Below, one piece after another: positions 8,476 to 15,629 of a stretch of 64,000 nucleotides of DNA; positions within the stretch are counted from its first letter, which is position 1, and every line of letters begins with the position of its first letter. The DNA lies in assembly GCA_902770845.1 (NCBI GenBank), contig CACXUV010000005.1, positions 1-64,000 of the forward strand, read 5' to 3'. The position numbers were made by a program, and so were the translations under genes. The stretch is from an uncultured Prevotellaceae bacterium (lineage in GTDB: Bacteria > Bacteroidota > Bacteroidia > Bacteroidales > Bacteroidaceae). The notes under the pieces were generated by a model that worked only from the letters and a program-made list of their open reading frames with translations, had not been told where the DNA came from and searched no databases.

Positions 8476-9642
8476 ATGACGCTACAAGACTTCATACAAT
8501 CTCTACGCCTGCCCTTTCAGGACGATAAAGAGCTGCGACGACAGCTCTTCGGCATCATGGGCTTCTACCCCAGGAACATTGAGCACTACAAAACAGCACT
8601 CACCCACAAAAGCACAGGCAAGCGCAGCGACAAAGGAAAACCGCTGAACAACGAGCGACTGGAGTTCCTGGGCGACGCACTGCTCGACGCCGTCATGGGA
8701 CACATCGTCTACAGCCACTTCCCAGGCAAGCGCGAAGGATTCCTCACCAACACCCGCTCAAAACTCGTCAGCCGCGAGTCGCTGGGAAAACTGGCCGAGG
8801 AAATGGGACTGACAGAACTCATACAAAGCAGCCAGCAGGCAAGATCGCACAACAGCTACATGGCAGGCAACGCCTTCGAGGCCCTCGTGGGAGCCATCTA
8901 CCTGGACCAGGGCTATGCAGCTGTCATGCGATTCATGGAAAAACGCATTCTGGCACAGATGGTCAACATCGACAAGGTGGCCTACAAGGAAGTGAACTTC
9001 AAGTCGAAACTGCTCGAATGGACACAGAAAAACCGCGTACGCATGGAGTTCCAGATGCTCAAGCAGGAAAACGACCAGCAGGGCTCGCCCGTCTTCGGCT
9101 TCCGTGCCGTCATCGAAGGCGTCGAGGGAGGCAGCGCCCAGGGCTATTCAAAGAAAGAGGCCCAGCAGCTATGCTCCAAGGAAACGCTGCAGCGCCTGCG
9201 CCGCGAGCCCCAGTTCATCGACGCCATCTTCCACGCCAAGAGCGAGCGCACCAAGATGGAGGAAGAGCCCACCGCCGTGGCACCCAATCTGGACGACGAG
9301 AAAACCAACTTCATCATTGAGCGCGCCCCCTCGCACGATGCCTGGCTGAAGGAGTTCACCGAGACCGACGACCCCGCAACCTCATCGTCAGCCACAGACA
9401 AGCAAGCCAGAAAGTCCAAGGCGGCCACTTCCACCAATTCCTCCTCCACTTCCACCAATTCCTCCTCCGCAGCCACCAATTCCTCTTCTGCGGCCAGTCG
9501 TTCTTCCTCCCCCGATTCATCCGAGCATCCCGACCCCTCCGACGAGTTCGATCTGAGCGACATCACCCACAACAAAGAGGAACAGAGCCGCGAAGACATC
9601 ATCGCCGCCGCCGAGGAAGCCGCCTTTGCAGAGCGATCATAA
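8476..9642 (+). CDS. rnc: Ribonuclease III with Ser-rich C-terminal extension
   Basis: An endonuclease that cuts double-stranded RNA, for example in rRNA maturation. The signature NNERLEFLGDALLDAVMG spans residues 58-75, with Asp67 in the catalytic position, and EALVGAIYLDQG follows with Glu135. A double-stranded-RNA-binding domain occupies about residues 175-245. The usual protein ends near 250. Here about 140 more residues are present, first charged, then Ser/Thr/Asn-rich with four in-frame seven-residue repeats (about 319-346), then acidic. The extension looks disordered and has no domain I recognise. Confidence 0.95.
   Translation: MTLQDFIQSLRLPFQDDKELRRQLFGIMGFYPRNIEHYKTALTHKSTGKRSDKGKPLNNERLEFLGDALLDAVMGHIVYSHFPGKREGFLTNTRSKLVSRESLGKLAEEMGLTELIQSSQQARSHNSYMAGNAFEALVGAIYLDQGYAAVMRFMEKRILAQMVNIDKVAYKEVNFKSKLLEWTQKNRVRMEFQMLKQENDQQGSPVFGFRAVIEGVEGGSAQGYSKKEAQQLCSKETLQRLRREPQFIDAIFHAKSERTKMEEEPTAVAPNLDDEKTNFIIERAPSHDAWLKEFTETDDPATSSSATDKQARKSKAATSTNSSSTSTNSSSAATNSSSAASRSSSPDSSEHPDPSDEFDLSDITHNKEEQSREDIIAAAEEAAFAERS
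9430..9513 (+). repeat. In-frame 21-bp tandem repeat in rnc
   Basis: Four units of 21 bp (starting at 9430, 9451, 9472 and 9493) encode variants of the heptad TNSSSTS / TNSSSAA. The first two are almost identical and the last is degenerate. The period is a multiple of three, so copy-number change would alter only tail length. Confidence 0.8.
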
Positions 9643-9644
9643 AA

Positions 9645-9698
9645 AAAAACTGTTATTGAAATGTGTATCATTATAAACCATTCAATAGCAGTTTTTTT
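9645..9698 (+). terminator. Terminator after rnc
   Basis: AACTGTTATTGAA (9648-9660) pairs with TTCAATAGCAGTT (9681-9693) with one G-T pair. A-rich sequence lies before the stem and T-rich sequence after it, so it may work in both directions. The following 130 bases are extremely AT-rich and hold no gene. Confidence 0.75.
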
Positions 9699-9802
9699 AT
9701 TTTTAGTAGAACACCATTCAATAAAATATTTATTTTTGTTAAAATTAATATTGTTAATAAAGATTTGTACATTTATTATGTAATAAATAATTATTTTTTA
9801 AT

Positions 9803-9810
9803 TAATTTTG
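9803..9810 (+). promoter_or_regulatory. Putative -7 box for the caspase operon
   Basis: TAATTTTG at 9803-9810, 28 bases before the first gene of the seven-gene operon, fits the TAnnTTTG box. No TTTG lies at the right distance upstream. The region is so AT-rich that chance matches are likely. Confidence 0.4.
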
Positions 9811-9837
9811 CAATTGTTACCCGAAATATTTTAACTT

Positions 9838-10377
9838 ATGAAAATATCTAATAATGTAATAGGATTGCTTCTTTTGGGCATTTCTGCTATGCCAATGATA
9901 AATATTGATGCTCAGAAAACGAAGTCAATTAGTCAGCATGTTGCTCAGCCTGGTAAGGTTGCGCGTAAAATGGCCCGTAAGATGAAGAGCGAAGGATGGA
10001 ATCCAATAGGAGGACTTCCTATTGATGCTGTTTTGCAAAAGCATTATGACCTTTTGGCTGCCGAAGGATCTTCAGCAGTTTCGTTAGAAGGTTATGCTGA
10101 GGCTCGTCAACTGAATGCAGCCATACGCATGGCTCAGAATAATGCCATTATTCAATATGCACAAATGATGGGAACACAGATAGATGGTCGCACACTTACC
10201 GAAATATCGAGTATCTCAACTAACGAAACAAAAAGTGCTACAAAGTATGATGCCACTTTTATTTCTAAGGTACAGCAAATGGTGAAAGCAGTGAAGCCTA
10301 CGATGGCCTTCTATCATCAGAAAAACGATGGTGTCTATGTAGTACGTGCTTTTTATATTGGGAAATCAGTGGAATGA
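9838..10377 (+). CDS. Small exported protein, paralogue A of caspase operon
   Basis: A 179-aa protein with an N-terminal signal peptide (hydrophobic residues 7-22, cleavage probably near INIDAQ). No named family is recognised. Residues 37-68 (VARKMARKMKSEGWNPIGG) align clearly with the protein at 13792, which has AKKLSKKGWKATPGALPIE in the same place. Both are followed by a stretch of alternating helix and by a C-terminal strand-like segment. The shape (small exported alpha/beta protein) is like LPP20-type lipoproteins, but no lipobox is present. It is the first gene of an operon of envelope proteins, and the next gene starts 30 bases on. Confidence 0.8.
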   Translation: MKISNNVIGLLLLGISAMPMINIDAQKTKSISQHVAQPGKVARKMARKMKSEGWNPIGGLPIDAVLQKHYDLLAAEGSSAVSLEGYAEARQLNAAIRMAQNNAIIQYAQMMGTQIDGRTLTEISSISTNETKSATKYDATFISKVQQMVKAVKPTMAFYHQKNDGVYVVRAFYIGKSVE

Positions 10378-10407
10378 ATCGTGAGTAAAAAATAATAGAG
10401 GAAGGCT

Positions 10408-11304
10408 ATGACAACTAAAGATCATTTATTGATGTTGATATTTTTAGCATTGTTTTGTAGTGTTGAAGCATATTCGGCAAAGCCCAAGGTGAAGAAAGTG
10501 ACGGGCACAGCCATTTATTTGGTGAGCGAGGATATGAATATTACACTGAAAGAGGCCAAGCAGAAATGCATAGAACTGGCAAAAGCCAATGCAATTGCAA
10601 GTGAGTTTGGAGAGTTTGTAAATATGGGAACTATTGATGTCTTTATGGATTCTTCTGATATGGGCTCAACTTCGTTCAACATAGGTAGTACGTCTACGCA
10701 GTCCAGAGCTTTATGGCTGGGTGATACGCGCAATCCTCAGGTAAGTGTGGCCTATCGCGACAATCTGCTCACCTTTACGGCCGAGGTATGGGGTGAAGCT
10801 CGTGAGATATTGACAAATGCAACCGACGTGAAGTGGAAGATAGCCCATTTGGCTGGTAAGCAGAAAATAGAGACCACCACTTTTCATAGTGGCGAACAGA
10901 TTTATGTGAATTTCCAGTCAGTATCCAATGGTTATGTGGCTATTTATTTGGTTGAGAATAATGAAAATACCTATTGCATGTTGCCGGCAGCTACCGATAC
11001 CGATGGGCGTCAAGATGTGAGGGCTGGTCGTGAGTATGAGTTTTTCGACAAAGAGGCAGACCGGAAAGCCACACTTCTGAAGTTGACCACAAAGCAGGCG
11101 CAAGAATATAATCAGTTGGTTCTCATCTACTCGCCCAATCCTTTTACGAAAAGTGTCGATACGGTTACAGGTCCAAATAAGTTGAGTAAACTAAGTACGC
11201 GAGACTTTTCTAAATGGCTCTTGAAGTGTCAGCGCAACGATCCGGATATGGTCGTGGAGCAGCACTTCTTGAAAATAGTGAATGCTTCTGTTGATAACGA
11301 ATAG
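10408..11304 (+). CDS. Exported DUF4384-like protein
   Basis: A 298-aa protein with a signal peptide (residues 7-23, cleavage near AYSA). The N-terminal half repeats a theme of the operon, a helical segment KEAKQKCIELAKANAIASEFG. Residues about 150-245 resemble DUF4384, a beta-rich domain found beside proteases and kinases: GEQIYVNFQSVSNGYVAIYL, then MLPAATDTD and a glycine-turn-aromatic ending. DUF4384 domains are of unknown function, and I recall them beside caspase-like proteins. It is likely periplasmic. Confidence 0.75.
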   Translation: MTTKDHLLMLIFLALFCSVEAYSAKPKVKKVTGTAIYLVSEDMNITLKEAKQKCIELAKANAIASEFGEFVNMGTIDVFMDSSDMGSTSFNIGSTSTQSRALWLGDTRNPQVSVAYRDNLLTFTAEVWGEAREILTNATDVKWKIAHLAGKQKIETTTFHSGEQIYVNFQSVSNGYVAIYLVENNENTYCMLPAATDTDGRQDVRAGREYEFFDKEADRKATLLKLTTKQAQEYNQLVLIYSPNPFTKSVDTVTGPNKLSKLSTRDFSKWLLKCQRNDPDMVVEQHFLKIVNASVDNE

Positions 11305-11331
11305 AGTATAATAACAAATAAAAAAAAGATT

Positions 11332-12204
11332 ATGAAGAAATTTATTGTTTTGTCATTGCTTGGCATGATGGCTATGACGGGAGTAGCACAAAACTCAGTT
11401 GCAGATATTGCGAGGGAGCATGGTGATTTGACCGACCAGAAAGAGACTGAGCGTCACTTTGAGAGAGTGTGGAAGAGAAATTCATATTTCAACCTGATCT
11501 ACACCACGGGCGAGACATTGTCACCAAAAGATGATATCATAACCAGTGCAGACGACCCTGCGGGCAATCCTGAATATGTTCAGAAAATGAAGAGCAACTG
11601 GGGAGCTGGATTCAAATTTGGCGGCAACATAGGTCTTCATCAGCCTATTGCCAATATATTGAGATTCAATATTGATGTGGCAGGCGGTGTGTTTTATTCG
11701 CATTTTGCTAAGGAAAACGGAGGCAAATACAACAGCTTCAAAGATGGCGCAAATGCAAAATTCTATATTCCCTGGAATTTGAAGAAAAATAAGTTTCAAG
11801 CTGGCATAGAAGTAGGCCCTTCCATCACGGTGGCTCCTTTTACAGCACTGAATGCTGAAGAATTGCACTATTTGAAGCTGAATCTGTATTATCACTTGGG
11901 TTTTTCTGGCTCAGTATTGTTAATAAGTAGCAATAAAGGCGGCGACCTGGGACTTAATGGAACTGACGATACCACAAACAGAGAAAAATTAGCTAACAAA
12001 TTTGATGACAGCACAAAGGGAAGTTGGGGACTGGGTCTTAGCAACACATTTGGTTTTTCCTTGTCGTGGAAAGTCATTGGGTTAGGCTATGAGTATTGCA
12101 GAACTGATTTCAATTATAAGCCCTTGTCTACGTCGAATTTTAACGATAATGACAATAAATTCAAGGTTGGAACGAATCGCATTTTCATTCAGTTCCGTTA
12201 CTAA
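11332..12204 (+). CDS. Exported beta-barrel-like protein
   Basis: A 290-aa protein with a clear signal peptide (MKKFIVLSLLGMMAMTGVAQ). The rest alternates polar and hydrophobic residues in strand-like segments rich in Gly and aromatics. It ends in IFIQFRY, a terminal aromatic as in outer-membrane barrels recognised by BamA. An 8-10 strand outer-membrane barrel is the best reading. No family is recognised. Within the operon it would give the envelope proteins an outer-membrane partner. Confidence 0.7.
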   Translation: MKKFIVLSLLGMMAMTGVAQNSVADIAREHGDLTDQKETERHFERVWKRNSYFNLIYTTGETLSPKDDIITSADDPAGNPEYVQKMKSNWGAGFKFGGNIGLHQPIANILRFNIDVAGGVFYSHFAKENGGKYNSFKDGANAKFYIPWNLKKNKFQAGIEVGPSITVAPFTALNAEELHYLKLNLYYHLGFSGSVLLISSNKGGDLGLNGTDDTTNREKLANKFDDSTKGSWGLGLSNTFGFSLSWKVIGLGYEYCRTDFNYKPLSTSNFNDNDNKFKVGTNRIFIQFRY

Positions 12205-12237
12205 GTTGTTACAAAGCAGTTCTATTATTAGGCAGAT

Positions 12238-13758
12238 ATGGATATGAAAAGATTTTCTCTTTTATTTATAGTTTGCATTGCTTGTTTGTCTGCAATTGCG
12301 CAGTCTACGAGCAAGGCAAATGGCTCTTGCGGTATGGGTGTGTCGTGGACATTTGATGGTTTCTCGCTTGTCATTGAAAATGTCAACAAGAAAGGATTTG
12401 GCGTTAAGATGGAAAATTACAACGTGAATAAATTTCTGGCCCCTTGGATAAAGGAAAAGCTAAACGTGAGACAGCTTGTCATTAAGCCTGGCGTAACGTC
12501 GATAGGTTCTTGTGCCTTTGCCAATTGCAAGACTCTGCAGGAAGTGATATTTCAGGGCCACGACCTGGAAACCATAGGATGGGGAGCATTTATGAACTGC
12601 GAAAATCTGCGCATTATTTCGCTGCCTGAGTGTCTGAAGAATATAGAGACCATAGCTTTTGCCAACTGTAAGTCGTTTTCGTCTATTGAGATTCCTGAGC
12701 AGTGCCGTGTGGGTGAACAGGCTTTTATGTCGTGCACCAACCTCCAGTCGGTTGGAGTGCATGCCACGGCTATCTTGGGCAATCTGGCATTTGCTACTGA
12801 GATTATGGAAAACGACAAGGTAGTGGGACATTCGATGTATGCAGGTGAGATTCGCTTTCTCCCAGAATATATCAACACACGCAACTGTGAGGAAATGGGC
12901 TTGTCGAAAGAGTCGGTTGAAAAGGTCACTACTGGTAGGTTAAAAGAAGAGGTGAACTATGACAAGATTATATCTGACGTTGATGGTGCTCCTTTTGGAT
13001 TTGATACACGTACCAACACCTATGCTCTTATCATTGGCAACCAGAACTATCGATTTGTTCCCAATGTGCCATATGCCATTCACGATGCTCGAGTGTTCAG
13101 TGATTACTGCAGGAAAACGCTGGGCATCCCATCAGCCAATATTCATACCACAGAAGATGCAACGAAGCAAATGATTCTGGAGGAAGAACTGGAAGACTGG
13201 CTTGCCATGATTCCTGATCGTGAGGACAAGCAGCTCATCGTCTACTATGCAGGTCACGGTGTGCCAGATGTGAAAGAAAAGAATAAAGCTTATATCTTGC
13301 CGACTGATGTGCGTGGCACTAATCCTAGGCGTGGCATAGCTTTAGATGCTCTGTATAGTCGTTTGGGCGAGCTGGCATTCAATAATACCATAGTGTTTAT
13401 CGATGCGTGCTTCAGCGGTTTGAATCGTGACAATGAAGGCGTTACAGAAGGTACACGCGCTGTAGAAGTTGTGGCCGAAGAGGCTACCTTGGATAATGGA
13501 TCACTCATTGTTTTATCTGCTGCACAAGGCAACGAGACAGCCATGGCTTTCCCTGAGAAAGGCCATGGCTTGTTTACCTACTACCTGTTGAAAGAGTTGC
13601 AGGATACATACGGCAACGTGAGCTTTGGTGATTTGTCTGATCGAGTCATTGAGCGGGTATCGCATCAGGCACAGCTGATGAAAGTCAGTAAAACGCAGAC
13701 TCCTTCCATCAATACAACGCAGCAGATAGCTAACCGTTGGCGTAATATGCGTTTCTGA
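12238..13758 (+). CDS. Exported caspase-family (C14) protease with leucine-rich repeats
   Basis: A 506-aa protein with a signal peptide (cleavage near residue 22, AIAQS), so it is secreted or periplasmic. Residues about 75-190 are BspA/LRR_5-type leucine-rich repeats (for example VTSIGSCAFANCKTLQEVIF). The C-terminal half, about 260-500, is a caspase-like domain: TYALIIGNQNY opens it, the catalytic His340 lies in VYYAGHGVPD and the catalytic Cys391 in VFIDACFSG. Both catalytic residues are intact. An LRR sensor joined to a caspase suggests recognition coupled to proteolysis. Start at 12238 or 12244 is possible. It is central in the operon, 33 bases after the barrel gene. Confidence 0.9.
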   Translation: MDMKRFSLLFIVCIACLSAIAQSTSKANGSCGMGVSWTFDGFSLVIENVNKKGFGVKMENYNVNKFLAPWIKEKLNVRQLVIKPGVTSIGSCAFANCKTLQEVIFQGHDLETIGWGAFMNCENLRIISLPECLKNIETIAFANCKSFSSIEIPEQCRVGEQAFMSCTNLQSVGVHATAILGNLAFATEIMENDKVVGHSMYAGEIRFLPEYINTRNCEEMGLSKESVEKVTTGRLKEEVNYDKIISDVDGAPFGFDTRTNTYALIIGNQNYRFVPNVPYAIHDARVFSDYCRKTLGIPSANIHTTEDATKQMILEEELEDWLAMIPDREDKQLIVYYAGHGVPDVKEKNKAYILPTDVRGTNPRRGIALDALYSRLGELAFNNTIVFIDACFSGLNRDNEGVTEGTRAVEVVAEEATLDNGSLIVLSAAQGNETAMAFPEKGHGLFTYYLLKELQDTYGNVSFGDLSDRVIERVSHQAQLMKVSKTQTPSINTTQQIANRWRNMRF

Positions 13759-13791
13759 GATTTTTTGTTTAATTTTAATAATATAGAAAAC

Positions 13792-14466
13792 ATGAAAATG
13801 CGTAGATTTTTTATTGTGATGGTATTGCTGACAACGGTAACAACCATGCAGGCTCAACTCTCTGAACAGCAAATCAAGGAGCGTAGAGAAGCACTTCAGA
13901 AGAGCAAGACTGAACTGGACGAGCAATCTTCGAACCTTGCCAAGAAGGAAGCCAAGAAGCTCTCGAAGAAAGGATGGAAGGCCACACCAGGTGCCTTGCC
14001 AATAGAGAAGCAGCTTGATAAGTCGTATGCTTATCAAATGGAGTATGACGAAAATCTCTTTCCTAAGTATTTCAATGGTGAAGGAATGAGCACGGGCGAG
14101 AACTATGATGCCGCTAAGATGCAGGCAACAGAGCTTGCCAAGATACAAGTAGCCACCCAAATACAAACTGAGCTGACGGCACTGATAGAGACCAATGTGG
14201 CCACTAAGCAGATAACAGCAGAGGAAGCTGTGACGGTGACAAAGTCGGTGATGGCTGCCAAAGAACTTATCTCCCAGCGCCTGGGACGTTATATCCCTGT
14301 GGTTGAGCTTTATCGCACGTTGCCTAATAAGAACAAGGAAGTTCTGGTGCGTATTGTCTACAACAGTAAGATGGCCAAGGAAGCTGCCAAGGCTGCAGCA
14401 CGTGAAAGACTTGAGAAGGAGGGCGATCAGTTGCAGAAGAAACTTGATGAGCTGCTTGGATGGTAA
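13792..14466 (+). CDS. Small exported protein, paralogue B of caspase operon
   Basis: A 224-aa protein. I chose the ATG at 13792 because it leads straight into a signal peptide ending near TTMQAQ, whereas the ATG at 13765 adds nine residues without benefit. After cleavage it is strongly helical and charged. KKLSKKGWKATPGALPIEKQ matches the first gene of the operon, and the rest also aligns loosely, so the two are paralogues. The C-terminus (AKEAAKAAARERLEKEGDQL) is a probable coiled coil. Its last codons overlap the start of the CHASE2 gene by seven bases. Confidence 0.8.
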   Translation: MKMRRFFIVMVLLTTVTTMQAQLSEQQIKERREALQKSKTELDEQSSNLAKKEAKKLSKKGWKATPGALPIEKQLDKSYAYQMEYDENLFPKYFNGEGMSTGENYDAAKMQATELAKIQVATQIQTELTALIETNVATKQITAEEAVTVTKSVMAAKELISQRLGRYIPVVELYRTLPNKNKEVLVRIVYNSKMAKEAAKAAARERLEKEGDQLQKKLDELLGW

Positions 14467-15620
14467 TTCGTTGGCATCATAGTAAACTGATGCAGTCGTT
14501 TCTCAGCGATACGGCTGTAGTCCTTATGGCCTATGCGGCGATGGGGCTACTGGGGCTGCTGGCTCTGAATCTGTCGTTCCTGAGTCCTGTGGCCAATGTG
14601 ATGAATGAGTTTTCCTACACAGATATCTATTACCACGTGCTGCAAGAGAGTGGCGCGAGCGACACGAGCCAGGTGATAACACTGGTCGACATGACACGTC
14701 TGCGCAAGCGTGGCAAAATAGCTGATGTGCTGGAGCAGATAGAGGAATTTAGCCCAAAAGTGGTTGGAGTCGATATCGTGTTCGAGGGACTGATGGAAGA
14801 CTCTGCAAGCGATGAGCGCCTGCGCAGGCTGGCTCAGCAGTATAAGGACAATGTGGTCTATTCATACCGTATGCTCAATTTTATCGACCCAGAGACAGGC
14901 TATGCCGAAGACGTGCACTCTTTCTTTGTCGACGAGGGAATAGAGGTGATGGAAGGCTTTACCGACTTTGACCGCACGTTGTATGGTGGTATGAAGCGCC
15001 ATCTCAGCTTGCGGCGGCCTTGTCGCTACGAGGAGCGTCAGTCTTTGATAGGCAAGGTGCTCGATGTCTATACCGATGGCCAGATAGACCTAGGCAGCCA
15101 GACCGATATTGCCATCAATTTCTGTCCCGTCAAGTTCCGCGTCGTTCCATACGACTCTGTTGCGTTCTGTCAGGAGCAGATAACCAATCATATCGTCTTG
15201 CTTGGTGCCACTCACGAGCTTACCGATATGCACTACACGCCGCTGGGTAAGATAGCCGGTATAGAGTTGCTGGCCTACTCTATGCAAACATTGTTGGAGC
15301 ATCGGCAGGTTGTTGCGCTGCCGGGCTGGCTCACTGCCATTGTCGCTTTCTTCATTTCATTGCTCTCCTGGATGGGGCTTAGGAGATATGATGCATTCGC
15401 AAAGCGACAGAAGAGCGAACTGCTGACCTTCTTCCTCACAACGATTTTTGTCAAGGGCATTCTTATCTTCTTCTGGATGGCTTTGCTCATCTGGATAGGC
15501 TTTATCATTTTCTCGTATTGGCATCTGAGCATCAATCTGGGTTGGGGCCTGGCGTCCATAGCTTTCTTGGCAGGTGCCAACGAGTTTTGCGACCTCTGTA
15601 AAAAGTTGTTTAATTTATGA
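14460..15620 (+). CDS. CHASE2-domain membrane protein lacking an output domain
   Basis: A 386-aa protein with one N-terminal membrane segment (about 17-42), a large extracytoplasmic domain (about 43-275) and three to four C-terminal membrane helices (about 282-380). The extracytoplasmic part fits CHASE2, a sensory domain: it begins VITLVDMTRLRKRGKIADVL and continues FSPKVVGVDIVFEGLM. CHASE2 proteins normally carry a kinase, cyclase or similar domain after the helices, but here the protein simply stops. It may signal through a partner encoded in the same operon. Translation is probably coupled to the preceding gene through the seven-base overlap. Confidence 0.85.
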   Translation: MVIRWHHSKLMQSFLSDTAVVLMAYAAMGLLGLLALNLSFLSPVANVMNEFSYTDIYYHVLQESGASDTSQVITLVDMTRLRKRGKIADVLEQIEEFSPKVVGVDIVFEGLMEDSASDERLRRLAQQYKDNVVYSYRMLNFIDPETGYAEDVHSFFVDEGIEVMEGFTDFDRTLYGGMKRHLSLRRPCRYEERQSLIGKVLDVYTDGQIDLGSQTDIAINFCPVKFRVVPYDSVAFCQEQITNHIVLLGATHELTDMHYTPLGKIAGIELLAYSMQTLLEHRQVVALPGWLTAIVAFFISLLSWMGLRRYDAFAKRQKSELLTFFLTTIFVKGILIFFWMALLIWIGFIIFSYWHLSINLGWGLASIAFLAGANEFCDLCKKLFNL

Positions 15621-15629
15621 ATATAATAT

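Noticed and set aside
9663..9851. A 62-codon ORF upstream of the caspase operon
   Set aside because: Extremely AT-rich sequence yields Ile/Asn/Phe-only residues; it overlaps the terminator and the first operon gene.
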